Assembly: GCF_025056915.1 (NCBI RefSeq)
Contig: NZ_JANWVH010000016.1
Coordinates: 1 to 41,230, forward strand
DNA from: Meiothermus sp.
GTDB lineage: Bacteria > Deinococcota > Deinococci > Deinococcales > Thermaceae
Direction: 5' to 3'
Length of the DNA: 41,230 nt
The translations under genes and the position numbers were made by a program. This document shows, piece after piece, positions 31,586 through 39,342 of this stretch (positions are counted from its first letter, which is position 1; the number at the start of each line of letters is the position of its first letter). The notes beneath the pieces were generated by a model. The model saw only the letters and a list, made by a program, of their open reading frames with translations. It was not told the DNA's origin and did no database searches.

Positions 31586-32110
31586 TCATACCCACCACTC
31601 GAGCCTATCCTCCCCAAAGGCCAGCGGTGCAACCGCCGTACCCTTCTCGAAGTAGACGGGTTGGTAGTCCGGGGCACGGTAGACTTCTAGCTTTTCTTCC
31701 AGCAGATTCACAATCCAGATTTCGGGAATGCCCGATCGAATGTACAGGGGAAGCTTCACGGTGCGGTCGAAGACTAGCGTGGAGTCGCTCACCTCAATGA
31801 CCAGCAGGATGTCGGCGGGGCCGGGTGGGCGGTCGTCGTAGCGCGATGCAGGGGGCACTGTGAGGATAAAGTCTGGCTCAGGCTCCGACCTGTCGTCGAG
31901 CTGGATTGGAACCTGGCAGAACATGTAGGTCTTATCCTTCAGCTAGGTGACAATCTCGTAGTTCAGGGCACCCATGTAGCGGCGGTGTTTGTGGCCCATC
32001 GGGGACACCATGTAGACCTCACCATTGATCAGCTCCACCCGCCCCTGCCCCAAAGCCCCCGCGGCATAGGCTTTGTGGTAGTCCTCGACGGTGAAACGGT
32101 GCTTCACCAT
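31586..32110 (-). pseudogene. Uma2-family (DUF820) nuclease gene with an internal amber codon
   Basis: Read from the ATG at 32110 the frame gives MVKHRFTVEDYHKAYAAGAL, then GRVELINGEVYMVSPMGHKHRRY, then a TAG at codon 56 (31943-31945), and continues in the same frame with LKDKTYMFCQVPIQLDD, PEPDFILTVPP, LLVIEVSDSTLVFDR and IPEIWIVNL. These are the Uma2 motifs (E-G, PD, EVxDST, P-WxVD), so the frame after the stop is the rest of the same gene. A single C-to-T change (CAG to TAG) would explain it. An internal start at 31924 could yield a 112-residue fragment. Uma2 proteins are of PD-(D/E)XK nuclease fold and often sit near mobile elements. Confidence 0.8.
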
Positions 32111-32142
32111 GGCCTGAGTATAGCAAGCCTGGCCCGGCCACT

Positions 32143-32194
32143 TTGAAATTTTGATTGACTCGAGCTAAACTAACAAAAAACTAACGAGCGTTAG
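32143..32194 (+). promoter_or_regulatory. paa promoter with PaaR operator
   Basis: TTGAAA (32143-32148) and TAAACT (32166-32171) are 17 bases apart. Just downstream CTAACGAGCGTTAG (32181-32194) matches exactly the CNAACGNNCGTTNG operator reported for the T. thermophilus TetR-family repressor PaaR, which is released by phenylacetyl-CoA. The operator would cover the transcription start. The paaR gene is not in the window. Confidence 0.85.
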
Positions 32195-32213
32195 TTTGGT
32201 TTTGGGAGGAGAG

Positions 32214-33185
32214 ATGCCAGTCAAGTACGGAGTACCCAGCGATCCCGACTACACCGAGCGCCTGGCCGAGTTCGAGGCCCGCATCAAGCGCGGCGAGAAA
32301 ATTGAGCCCGGCGACTGGATGCCCGAGGAGTACCGCCGCCAGCTCATCCGGATGATCTCCCAGCACGCCCACTCCGAGGTGGTGGGCATGCTCCCGGAGG
32401 GGGCCTGGATTACCCGCGCCCCCACCCTCAAGCGCAAGATGATCCTGGTGGCCAAGGTGCAGGACGAGGCCGGACACGGCCAGTACCTCTACCACGCCGC
32501 CGAGACCCTGGGCGTGAGCCGTGAGGCCATGCTGGACGCCCTGCTCTCGGGCAAGGCCAAGTACTCCTCCATCTTCAACTACCCCACCCTGACCTGGGCC
32601 GACATCGGCACCATCGGCTGGCTGGTGGATGGGGCCGCCATCAAGAACCAGACCATGCTGGCAGCCTGCTCCTACGGCCCCTACAGCCGGGCCATGGTGC
32701 GCATCTGCGCCGAGGAGACCTTCCACCACAAGCAGGGCAAGGAGATGGTGCTGCTCTACGCCAAGGGCACCCCCAAGCAGCGACAGATGGCCCAGGACGC
32801 CATCAACCGCTGGTGGTGGCCGGCCCTGATGATGATGGGCCCCCACGACAAAGACAGCCCCAACACCGAGGTGCTGGTCCGCTGGGGCATCAAAACCAAA
32901 ACCAACGACCAGGTGCGCCAGGAGTTCATCAACGAACACGCTCCGGAAATCCTGGAGGCGGGCCTTACGCTGCCCGACCCCGACCTGCGCTACGACGAGC
33001 AAACGGGCAACTGGCTGCATGGCCCCATCAACTGGGATGAGTTCTGGCAGGTGGTGGGGGGCAACGGCCCCATGAACAAAGAACGCCTGGAAGCCCGCCG
33101 CCGCGCCCACGCCGAAGGGGCCTGGGTGCGCGAGGCGCTGGAAGCCTACGCCGCCAAACAGCAGAAAACTGCGGTGGCCGTGTAG
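32214..33185 (+). CDS. paaA: Phenylacetyl-CoA 1,2-epoxidase subunit A (catalytic)
   Basis: The 323-residue ferritin-like di-iron protein adds oxygen across the phenylacetyl-CoA ring. Iron ligand motifs: QHAHSEVVG (first helix), VQDEAGHGQ with Glu85 and His88, and EETFHHKQG in the second pair. Length agrees with the family. The ATG at 32214 is preceded by GGGAGGAGAG. It heads paaABCD. An upstream GTG in frame sits inside the operator and is not used. Confidence 0.96.
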   Translation: MPVKYGVPSDPDYTERLAEFEARIKRGEKIEPGDWMPEEYRRQLIRMISQHAHSEVVGMLPEGAWITRAPTLKRKMILVAKVQDEAGHGQYLYHAAETLGVSREAMLDALLSGKAKYSSIFNYPTLTWADIGTIGWLVDGAAIKNQTMLAACSYGPYSRAMVRICAEETFHHKQGKEMVLLYAKGTPKQRQMAQDAINRWWWPALMMMGPHDKDSPNTEVLVRWGIKTKTNDQVRQEFINEHAPEILEAGLTLPDPDLRYDEQTGNWLHGPINWDEFWQVVGGNGPMNKERLEARRRAHAEGAWVREALEAYAAKQQKTAVAV

Positions 33186-33218
33186 CCAGCAACCTGGCCG
33201 ATACTCTGGAGGAGCAGT

Positions 33219-33788
33219 ATGGACACCCAATGGCCCCGCTGGGAAGTCTTCAAGCAAGACACCCCGAGCAAACCCCACCAGGCGGTGGGCTCGGTACACG
33301 CCGCCGACCCCCAACACGCCTTGCTCACAGCCCGCAACATCTTTGCCCGCCGGCCCCAGGCAGTGAGCATGTGGGTGGCGCGGGCAGATGACATATTCTC
33401 CTGGACCAAAGAGGAAATCGCCGAGGGCCAGCTGAAAGCCGAAAGCCATGAGGCGCGGGGCCTTCAGCACCCGGCGAAGTACCTGGCCTTCCGCAAAACC
33501 AGCCACAAGCGCTCCATGACCTTTGTGGACTATGTGGGCGAGGTGGAGGCCACCACCCCTGAGGAAGCCCTGCGCAAAGCCCAGGCCACCTTTACCGATG
33601 CCGAAGCCCTGGCCTGGTGGCTGGTGCCGGCGGCCCGGGTTTTCAAAAGCGACCCCAGCCCACAAACCATTGAGAGCTGGTTTGCCCCGGCCAAAGACAA
33701 AACCTACAAGCAGCAGCAATACTACGCCACCATTGGTGCTCACGTGAGCAAGCACAAGGTGGGGCGGGGGGTGGAAGATGAGGCCTGA
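33219..33788 (+). CDS. paaB: PaaB with two tandem PaaB domains
   Basis: The 189-residue protein is about twice the length of E. coli PaaB (95 residues). Two repeats can be seen: [20 protein letters not shown]...[20 protein letters not shown] with ARADDIFSW, and [20 protein letters not shown]...[20 protein letters not shown] with [10 protein letters not shown]. PaaB bridges PaaA-PaaC dimers. The last bases overlap paaC by 11. Confidence 0.92.
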   Translation: MDTQWPRWEVFKQDTPSKPHQAVGSVHAADPQHALLTARNIFARRPQAVSMWVARADDIFSWTKEEIAEGQLKAESHEARGLQHPAKYLAFRKTSHKRSMTFVDYVGEVEATTPEEALRKAQATFTDAEALAWWLVPAARVFKSDPSPQTIESWFAPAKDKTYKQQQYYATIGAHVSKHKVGRGVEDEA

Positions 33789-34536
33789 AGTACGCGAAGC
33801 CCTGATTGCCAAACTCACCGCGCTGGCCGACGACGAGGTGATCCTGGCCCACCGCAACAGCGAGTGGACGGGCCACGGCCCCATTCTGGAAGAGGACATT
33901 GCCCTGGCCAACATCGTGCAGGATGAGCTGGGCCACGCTACCCTCTGGTATGGCCTGCGCCAGGCGCTGGACGGCTCCGACCCCGACCGGCTGGCCTTTT
34001 TCCGCGACGCCTACGAGTACCGCAACTGCGAGCTGGTCGAGCTGCCCAAGGGGGACTGGGCCTTCACCATGCTGCGGCAGTTTCTCTTTGACCTCTACGA
34101 GACCCTGTGGCTCGAGGCCGCCCAGCACAGCACCTACCAACCGCTGGCCGAAGCGGTTCAAAAAATCATGCGCGAGGAGCGCTTCCACCTCCAGCACACC
34201 TACGCCTGGGTGGAGCGGCTGGGCCTGGGCACCGAGGAGTCCAACCGGCGCTTGCAGCAGGCCCTGGATATGCAGTGGGGCTACGCCCAGCAGCTTTTTG
34301 TGCCCATCCCTGGCGAGGAGCTTCTGGTGGCCGAGGGCATCGTGCCCGACCTCGCGCCCATCAAGGCGCGGTGGCTCGAGCTTGCCACCCGCCACCTGCA
34401 AAACTCCGGCCTCAAACTGCCCATCAACCCCGGCTACCAGCCCACCTCCCGCGCCGGCCACACCGAGCACCTGTGGAGCATCCTGGCCGAGATGCAGTCC
34501 ACCGCCCGCTGGGACGCCGAGGCCAAGGTCTGGTGA
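33778..34536 (+). CDS. paaC: Phenylacetyl-CoA epoxidase subunit C (structural)
   Basis: The 252-residue ferritin-like protein resembles PaaA but lacks a full di-iron set and acts as PaaA scaffold. Motifs are [33 protein letters not shown] and [13 protein letters not shown]. It overlaps paaB by 11 bases, and paaD begins 2 bases after its stop, so all are coupled in translation. Confidence 0.94.
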   Translation: MRPEVREALIAKLTALADDEVILAHRNSEWTGHGPILEEDIALANIVQDELGHATLWYGLRQALDGSDPDRLAFFRDAYEYRNCELVELPKGDWAFTMLRQFLFDLYETLWLEAAQHSTYQPLAEAVQKIMREERFHLQHTYAWVERLGLGTEESNRRLQQALDMQWGYAQQLFVPIPGEELLVAEGIVPDLAPIKARWLELATRHLQNSGLKLPINPGYQPTSRAGHTEHLWSILAEMQSTARWDAEAKVW

Positions 34537-34537
34537 T

Positions 34538-35032
34538 ATGACCACCCTGCCCAGCACTGAGGAAGTCTGGCAAGCGTTGGCCCGGATTCCCGACCCCGAG
34601 ATTCCGGTGATTAACGTGGTCGAGATGGGCATCGTGCGGGACGTGCGGCTCGAGGGCCCCAAGGCCATCATCTCCATGACCCCCACCTTCTCGGGCTGCC
34701 CGGCCCTGCACCTGATTCGGGCGCAGCTGGAAGAAACCGCCCGCTCGCTGGGCTTTGCCGAGGTCGAGGTGAAAACCGTGCTCTCGCCGCCCTGGAGCAC
34801 CGACTGGATTACCCCCGAAGCCAAGGAACGCCTGCGCCAGTACGGGATTGCACCCCCCAGGCCCACCCGCGAACGGGGTGCTTTGATCGAGCTCGAGGCC
34901 GCCCCCACCCGCTGCCCGCGCTGCGGCTCCTTTAACACCTCGGTCAAAAACACCTTTGGCCCCACCCTGTGCAAGGCCATCCACGTCTGCAACGACTGCA
35001 AAGAACCCTTCGAAAGCTTCAAAACGGTCTGA
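34538..35032 (+). CDS. paaD: PaaD, maturation factor of the epoxidase (MIP18 family)
   Basis: The 164-residue protein has the DUF59/MIP18 domain with DPEIPVINVVEMGIV and SGCP (Cys54), and a C-terminal Cys cluster: Cys126 and Cys129 in RCPRCGSFNT, Cys145, Cys151 and Cys154 in LCKAIHVCNDC, typical of PaaD. It probably helps insert the di-iron site or an Fe-S cluster. The reductase gene paaE, which usually follows, is absent, so electrons must come from a reductase elsewhere. Confidence 0.93.
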   Translation: MTTLPSTEEVWQALARIPDPEIPVINVVEMGIVRDVRLEGPKAIISMTPTFSGCPALHLIRAQLEETARSLGFAEVEVKTVLSPPWSTDWITPEAKERLRQYGIAPPRPTRERGALIELEAAPTRCPRCGSFNTSVKNTFGPTLCKAIHVCNDCKEPFESFKTV

Positions 35033-35129
35033 GCAACGCCAGCAAACCCTTTTTAGGTCAAAAATAACTACGTTCCTCCAATGCTTGGTATACAATTCAA
35101 ATGCTTCAAAAAGCGGGCAGGAGGAATTT

Positions 35130-35714
35130 ATGAAACGTCTAGCACTTCTCGGCAGTGTTCTGGCTCTGGCTTTTGTGGGTTGTGGACTGATTAGCAGCCC
35201 ACCCATCGATAACCCCTTCGGGCTCGCAGGCCAGCAAACCCAGGTATCCCTTGGCCCCAACAGCCAGGCCACCGGCAACCTCAGCGTCAACGCGACCTTC
35301 AACGACGCCACCCTTAACCTCCCCGTAACCCCCACCGGCTTCAACTACAACCTGGCCGTCCAGAACGTCTCCTTTAGCGGTTGCCCCAGCACCCCACCCC
35401 AGACGGTGAGCGTCTCCATGAGCGTAACCGCCACCGTTTCGGACAACCCGTCTTCCGGGCCACGGTCGGCCACCGCCTCGGCCAACAACGTCCAGTTCAC
35501 CCTCACCCAGTCCGGCAGTAGCTACACCGTGAGCAACCTCACGGGGGGCACCCTGAGCTTCTCCAACCTTCAAACCCTACTCGACATCCTGCAAAACGGC
35601 GGGCAAAACACCGCGAGCCTCTCGGGCACGGTTAACACCACCAGCAACCCCGACCTGGCGGGCTGCACCATGACCATCACCTGGGGCGGTGGGCAGGGCG
35701 TGCTCAAGTTCTAG
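35130..35714 (+). CDS. Lipoprotein of unknown function
   Basis: The 194-residue protein starts MKRLALLGSVLALAFVGCG with lipobox FVGC, acylated at Cys18, and continues with Ser/Thr/Asn-rich beta-strand repeats (SVSMSVTATVSD, SLSGTVNTTSNP) and two cysteines probably joined by a disulfide. No named family recognised. It has GGAGGAATTT before the start, a TACAAT -10-like box (35091-35096) and its own terminator, so it is likely a separate unit 97 bases after paaD. Confidence 0.82.
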   Translation: MKRLALLGSVLALAFVGCGLISSPPIDNPFGLAGQQTQVSLGPNSQATGNLSVNATFNDATLNLPVTPTGFNYNLAVQNVSFSGCPSTPPQTVSVSMSVTATVSDNPSSGPRSATASANNVQFTLTQSGSSYTVSNLTGGTLSFSNLQTLLDILQNGGQNTASLSGTVNTTSNPDLAGCTMTITWGGGQGVLKF

Positions 35715-35729
35715 CTGGTTAAACCGGAG

Positions 35730-35755
35730 CCCACTCCGCAAGGGGTGGGTTTTTT
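35730..35755 (+). terminator. Rho-independent terminator of the lipoprotein gene
   Basis: CCCACTCC-GCAA-GGGGTGGG forms an 8-base-pair stem (one G-T pair) with a GCAA tetraloop followed by six T residues, 15 bases past the stop. The opposite strand also ends the convergent gene nearby. Confidence 0.9.
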
Positions 35756-37241
35756 AGCGCTGGGGCAACTCGAAATAGCGCCGCATCAGGTCGCGCACCT
35801 CGGGGGGCAGGGGTTCGGACTCGAGGTACTTTTCAGCCTGGCGCTGCACATTTTGTGGGGGCTGGCCCGAAGGCCAGGGGCTGGGCAGGGGCATGGGCCT
35901 GCCCTGCCGGTTTTCACCCCGGCTGAGCGGGGCCTCACCTGCCGGGCGCTGCGGGTTGGCCGGAGGGCGCTGGGGAGGGCGGGCCTGTGCGCCCTGGGTT
36001 CCGGCGCCCCCCTGTTCACCGCCCCCTGGCTGGCCCTGGGCATTCGGCCCTGGGTTCTCTCGGGGAGCCTGGCCCTGGGCGGGTTGCTGGCCTGGCTGCG
36101 CGGCGCCAGGTTGGGGTGCTTGCAGTTGTCGGGGTTGAGAGGGCCGTCCTGACGAGCCCTGGGAACCAGACGCGGGCTGCCCCTGCGGGGTTTGTTCGGA
36201 AGCCGAACGGCCTGACTGGGGCGACGCCGCTTGTCCGGGTTGGGGGGGCTGTGCTTGTCCAGGCTGCGTAGGCTGTGCTTGTCCAGGTTGGCCAGGCTGT
36301 GCTTGTCCAGGTTGGGGGGGCTGTCCCGACGAACCGGGCTCCGAACCTTGAGAACCCAAGCCGGATTGCCCCTGCGGGGTTTGTTCCGAAGCCGAGCGGC
36401 CCGATTGGGAGGGGGCTGTTTGCCCGGGCTGGGCTGGCTGTGCTTGCCCAGGTTGGGCAGGCTGCGCTTGTCCGGGTTGGGATGTGGGCGGGTTTTGACC
36501 AGACTGGCCGGTCTGATTGGATTGGGGCTGGCCCGCCAGTGTGTTTTGCGATGGAGCGGAACCCTGGCCGTTTTGATTGGATACAGGCTCTTCTCGGCCT
36601 TGAGGGCTTTGGCCGGTTGAAGCGGAGCGGGCTGCGCCCTGGGTCTCTTCCCGACCCGCTGCCTCGCCTGCGCGTCCCTGCGTTTCCGGGCTGCGCGGGT
36701 CTACAGGCCTTTCCGAAGGATTGGCGGCTTCCGGGCCTTGCTGGCTTTGCGGCGCTTCTTCCGGGGACAGGGGTTGATTGGTTTGAGGGCTGGGGCTGGG
36801 TTGTGCCGGGTTGGTCGTCTGCGGTGAGGCGGGGCTGGAGGGGGTCGGGGCCTCCACCGGCGACGGCACAAAGGGCAAACGCAGCGGGGGCAAGACCCAC
36901 GCCACGCTGACCAGGGCCAGATAGAGGGGTATAAAAACCCAGGGCAAGGCCGGAAGTCGGGCCTCGCGCAGGCTGGCCTCGGCCTCGGTTTGCAGCTGGC
37001 CTCGCCAGGGGTGGTTGGCGGGGGCCTCGAGCGCGCTGCGGTAGGCCAGGCCGTAGCGTCGGTCCAGGTCGGCCAGGGCTTTTGGCTCTTCCCAGCGCGT
37101 GGGGTATAGCAGCCCTGCGAGCGATAGCAGCGCCCAGGCCGGATGCACCAGCCAGGCCAGCGGAAGCAACAAAAGCGCCAGCCCAGCCGCCAGCCAGAGC
37201 CGCATCCGCCAGGCCCGCCTCGCCGCCCACACCCGGTGCAT
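35754..37241 (-). CDS. Membrane protein with a long Pro/Gln/Gly repeat linker
   Basis: The 495-residue protein has two N-terminal membrane helices (15-46), a cytoplasmic segment (ADLDRRYGLAYRSALEAP), a third hydrophobic helix (98-118), then about 330 residues of low complexity dominated by QPGQAQPAQPGQ and SGRSASEQTPQGQ repeats, and a conserved-looking C-terminal helix (LPPEVRDLMRRYFELPQR). Such architecture resembles the membrane component found near MoxR/VWA clusters, but I do not recognise a named family. The start at 37241 is the first ATG; 37205 is also possible. Confidence 0.75.
   Translation of the reverse strand: MHRVWAARRAWRMRLWLAAGLALLLLPLAWLVHPAWALLSLAGLLYPTRWEEPKALADLDRRYGLAYRSALEAPANHPWRGQLQTEAEASLREARLPALPWVFIPLYLALVSVAWVLPPLRLPFVPSPVEAPTPSSPASPQTTNPAQPSPSPQTNQPLSPEEAPQSQQGPEAANPSERPVDPRSPETQGRAGEAAGREETQGAARSASTGQSPQGREEPVSNQNGQGSAPSQNTLAGQPQSNQTGQSGQNPPTSQPGQAQPAQPGQAQPAQPGQTAPSQSGRSASEQTPQGQSGLGSQGSEPGSSGQPPQPGQAQPGQPGQAQPTQPGQAQPPQPGQAASPQSGRSASEQTPQGQPASGSQGSSGRPSQPRQLQAPQPGAAQPGQQPAQGQAPRENPGPNAQGQPGGGEQGGAGTQGAQARPPQRPPANPQRPAGEAPLSRGENRQGRPMPLPSPWPSGQPPQNVQRQAEKYLESEPLPPEVRDLMRRYFELPQR
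36160..36480. repeat. Coding tandem repeats in the Pro/Gln-rich gene
   Basis: Short units related to GGCTGTGCTTGTCCAGG recur many times between 36240 and 36320 and again near 36430-36480. A larger duplication of about 180 bases places TGCCCCTGCGGGGTTTGTTC at both 36179 and 36367. It is not CRISPR: the units are in frame with the protein and have no spacers. The repeats make the copy number prone to slippage. Confidence 0.75.
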
Positions 37242-37398
37242 AGGCTCAGGGTAGCGGATGAGGCTCAGGACAGGTAGGGTTCAGTACACGATGCACGGGT
37301 ACGAGGCTTTGCCCGCAACTGGGCATTGGCGTCGCTCTAGCAGTCTTGTTTGCAGCCTGGATGGCGTCATCCGACATACCACGACTCAAGTGTGCGGT

Positions 37399-37677
37399 CT
37401 AAAGCCGCTCCAGAACCTCTTCGGTCTGCTGAAAGTAGCCATCTTTGGGAATCAGCACATAGCCGCAGGCGGTTTGAGCGGGGTAATAGGGCATATCCAG
37501 GCGTAACTCCCGTGTCGCACCCTCGTAGCGGCGGATTTGCGCGGGGTTGAAGGCGGGCCGGGGCCGAAACTGCACAGCCTGCGAGATGCGCTCGAGGAGG
37601 AGCGCCAGATAGGCGGCAATTCCCCAGGTTCGGGCCGATTTCACAAAGGGTAGTGTAGTCGAAAAAGGCAGAGAAAG
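37399..37677 (-). pseudogene. Gene remnant of unknown family
   Basis: The frame ends with FRPRPAFNPAQIRRYEGATR, then LRLDMPYYPAQTACGYVLIP and KDGYFQQTEEVLERL and looks protein-like, but it has no plausible start, and upstream its frame runs into the shifted M23 remnant. I do not recognise it. It may be the tail of the same broken gene or another fragment in this decayed stretch. Bases 37242-37398 hold nothing supported. Confidence 0.4.
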
Positions 37678-37679
37678 GA

Positions 37680-38000
37680 TTAGGCAATGTCCAGGTGCAG
37701 TTGGGCCGCCCAGCCTTCGCCAAAGCCTTTGCCCACCGTGCCAATCGCCTGACCAGCGATTGCCATCAGTCAGCGCTGCGCCCATACCTGATGGTGGGCT
37801 TAGCGGCTCCAAACACCTAGCCCAGGGTGCCCGATCACCGCCAGATTGCCCCGGGAAGGCCCCGCGTTTTTCAGCACCGCCTCCACCTGCCCGTCGGTGA
37901 GGGCGTGCAGAGGTTGGCCCAGGTCGTTGTCTCCCCCGCTGGGGCAAATGAGGTCAATGCTGGTATGTAGCCCGTACTGGGTGGGATACCTCGGAACCAT
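37680..38000 (-). pseudogene. Frameshifted M23-type peptidase domain
   Basis: From an ATG at 38000 the frame reads YGLHTSIDLICPSGGDNDLG, then QPLHALTDGQVEAVLKN and RGNLAVIGHPGLGVWSR, then meets a stop at 37800-37802. In the next frame it continues YAHHQVWAQ ..., and in another GQAIGTVGKGFGEGWAAQLHLDIA (to 37680). Together these are the M23 (lysostaphin-type) zinc endopeptidase motifs: HxxxD (HTSID), GVWSRYAH and HxH (LHLD). At least two indels break it. It is likely a former cell-wall hydrolase, perhaps of phage origin. Confidence 0.7.
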
Positions 38001-38052
38001 CTGCGCTCAGGCTGAAAGGCTGCTGGCAGAAAATCAAGGCCAAGCCAGATGG

Positions 38053-38437
38053 CTAATCCAGCCGCACGAACACCCGGCCCTGCTGGGCCCGTTTGACCAC
38101 CCCGGCAAAGTCCCGTTCCAGGTCTTTGAAGCCGTACTCGGGTGGGAGGCCCCCTTCGGGCCGGGCCAGGGCCTGCACCTCACGCGGCTCGCTCACGCGG
38201 AAGGTAATCAGGTGGCTGGCCTGGCGGCGCACGCCGGGCTCGATGCCCCCGGTGGTCCCCTGGAGCATCTGGGCGATGAAGATGGCTGAGTCGCCCCTCG
38301 GCCAGTTCGGCAAACTCGCGCTTGCGGTTGACGATGATCAGATGCCGGTAGCGGCCCTCCACGCGGCGGATGATTTCGCGGGCCAGGATGCGTTTGCCTA
38401 AGCCCGACCTGCCCAAAATGAGGATCGGAAGGCCTGT
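38053..38437 (-). pseudogene. P-loop ATPase remnant (frameshifted)
   Basis: Starting right after the PIN-fragment stop at 38438, the frame reads TGLPILILGRSGLGKRILAR (a Walker A-like GRSGLGKR, with R for T) and LIIVNRKREFAELAE. After a shift near 38290 it continues GDSAIFIAQMLQGTTGGIEP, RRQASHLITFRVSEPREVQA and ends QGRVFVRLD at 38053. These fit phage-type or HerA-like packaging ATPases in outline only. A stop and a frameshift make it non-functional. Confidence 0.6.
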
Positions 38438-38548
38438 CTACCAGCCATAGTCTCGCCAACGGCTTAAGAAACGCAAAGCCTCCGGCCCTTCTCGCCGGAG
38501 GGAGATGAAAAAGTTGGTGTCAAGAAGGGTTTTTTTGGGAATCTGCAT
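38438..38548 (-). pseudogene. Truncated PIN-domain toxin (copy 2)
   Basis: The frame from the ATG at 38548 gives MQIPKKTLLDTNFFISLRRE then GPEALRFLSRWRDYGW and stops at 38438: 36 residues where a VapC toxin has about 130. LLDTNFFIS is the first acidic PIN motif; the other acidic residues are missing. It overlaps the end of the antitoxin-like gene by 29 bases, as in toxin-antitoxin operons, and is joined directly to the ATPase remnant, so a deletion has probably removed the rest. Confidence 0.7.
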
Positions 38549-38741
38549 TTTCGCGCTTCACCAAACGGAGAGGGTGACGGCGACCGGTAACACGCTCGAT
38601 GGCGTCCACCATTTCTTTGGCCTGCGCGTCGGTAAGGGGTGGTAGCGAGCGAATGATGTCATATACCGCTTTGGCTTTTCTGGATTTGAAAACAATGCTC
38701 CCCACGCCTTCATGGTATTTCGGGTTTGGTGGCTTTACCAC
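38520..38741 (-). CDS. Antitoxin-like small protein (partner of the truncated PIN toxin 2)
   Basis: The 73-residue charged protein starts at a GTG (38741) and has a helix KSRKAKAVYDIIRSLPPLTD and AQAKEMVDAIERVTGRR then a basic tail. It is placed just before the PIN fragment with overlapping ends, the typical antitoxin place, but I do not recognise a specific family. Its toxin is broken, so it may now be free or decaying. It overlaps the stop region of PIN fragment 1. Confidence 0.5.
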   Translation of the reverse strand: MVKPPNPKYHEGVGSIVFKSRKAKAVYDIIRSLPPLTDAQAKEMVDAIERVTGRRHPLRLVKRENADSQKNPS

Positions 38742-38794
38742 ATCAGTGCGCCGGTGTCAAAAATTACCAGCTCACCGGCGTTGCTCTTGAACAT
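38735..38794 (-). pseudogene. Truncated PIN-domain toxin (copy 1)
   Basis: MFKSNAGELVIFDTGALMW followed by TAA at 38735: 19 residues. LVIFDTGALM is the beta-1 strand and first acidic residue of a PIN domain. It overlaps the upstream antitoxin-like frame by 23 bases and is followed at once by the second antitoxin-like gene, so the rest of the toxin has been deleted or replaced. Confidence 0.6.
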
Positions 38795-38930
38795 ACTCGA
38801 GCGTGGATTTGCCGGGTTTGAGCTTGATCGGTTTCGGTAAAACAGGTTTACCGGGTTTAGTTGGCTCAATAACGGCAAAATCATCCGGCCAGGTATTTTG
38901 TCTTTGGTCACCTCTGGCGCCACGCTTCAT
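38772..38930 (-). CDS. Small antitoxin-like protein (partner of PIN fragment 1)
   Basis: The 52-residue frame MKRGARGDQRQNTWPDDFAV, then IEPTKPGKPVLPKPIKLKPG and KSTLEYVQEQRR starts at the ATG at 38930. A short proline-rich, DNA-binding-like protein ending in a helix next to a PIN toxin start fits an antitoxin of a type II pair. No family is recognised. Bases 38931-39166 show no supported gene; the minus-strand frame there has no family pattern. Confidence 0.45.
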   Translation of the reverse strand: MKRGARGDQRQNTWPDDFAVIEPTKPGKPVLPKPIKLKPGKSTLEYVQEQRR

Positions 38931-39166
38931 ACCCCAATGGTATCACCGTTTGCCAGCTTGCCACACTTTCCACCCCGCCCAACCAGGCCAAAAGCGACCA
39001 GGGCCTGGGTGGTCTCGCACTGGGCGTTGCAGGAAGAGGCAGGGAGTCTAGATTGTGCTCGAGCAAGCGGGCGCGGTCGTGCGTGGGCCAGTCGTCCCAG
39101 CGCTCGGGTCGTTTCTTGCAAGGACAGGTCAACCAGGTTCGATAAGAAGCGTCAGATTTTGCCCTT

Positions 39167-39335
39167 TAGAGCGCTCATCACACATCATGAGCCATTCGGT
39201 TTGCAGAAAACTTTGCCCTGAACAGAGCAGTGGCCGTCTGGTAGCTCGAAACCCAAGCACCCGTACCTGGGTGCGGCACAGGCGTCTTGGCCCCGATGCG
39301 TCCTCGTTTCCACGGCCAAGTCTGCGAAGAGCGAC
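39167..39335 (-). repeat. Interspersed TIR element, copy 6
   Basis: A 169-base copy from TAGAGCGCTCATCACACAT to CAAGTCTGCGAAGAGCGACTA. Inner stem GTGGCCGTC...CACGGCCAA is partly decayed. Its centre holds ACCCAAGCACCCGTACCTGG with GTGC, forming a hairpin not present in the other full copies. It ends 7 bases from the stop codon of the VWA gene. Confidence 0.8.
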
Positions 39336-39342
39336 TAGAACC

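Noticed and set aside
32181-33914. Minus-strand open frame of 577 codons across paaAB
   Set aside because: Shadow of paaA and paaB; Gly/Leu/His-rich composition without any family motif.
36160-36480. Short direct repeats resembling a CRISPR array
   Set aside because: Units are in frame with the Pro/Gln-rich protein, vary in length, and have no unique spacers between identical repeats.
38908-39132. Minus-strand 74-codon frame left of repeat copy 6
   Set aside because: It starts at a weak codon without a ribosome binding site, and no motif or partner supports it; it may be another decayed fragment, but I cannot show it.
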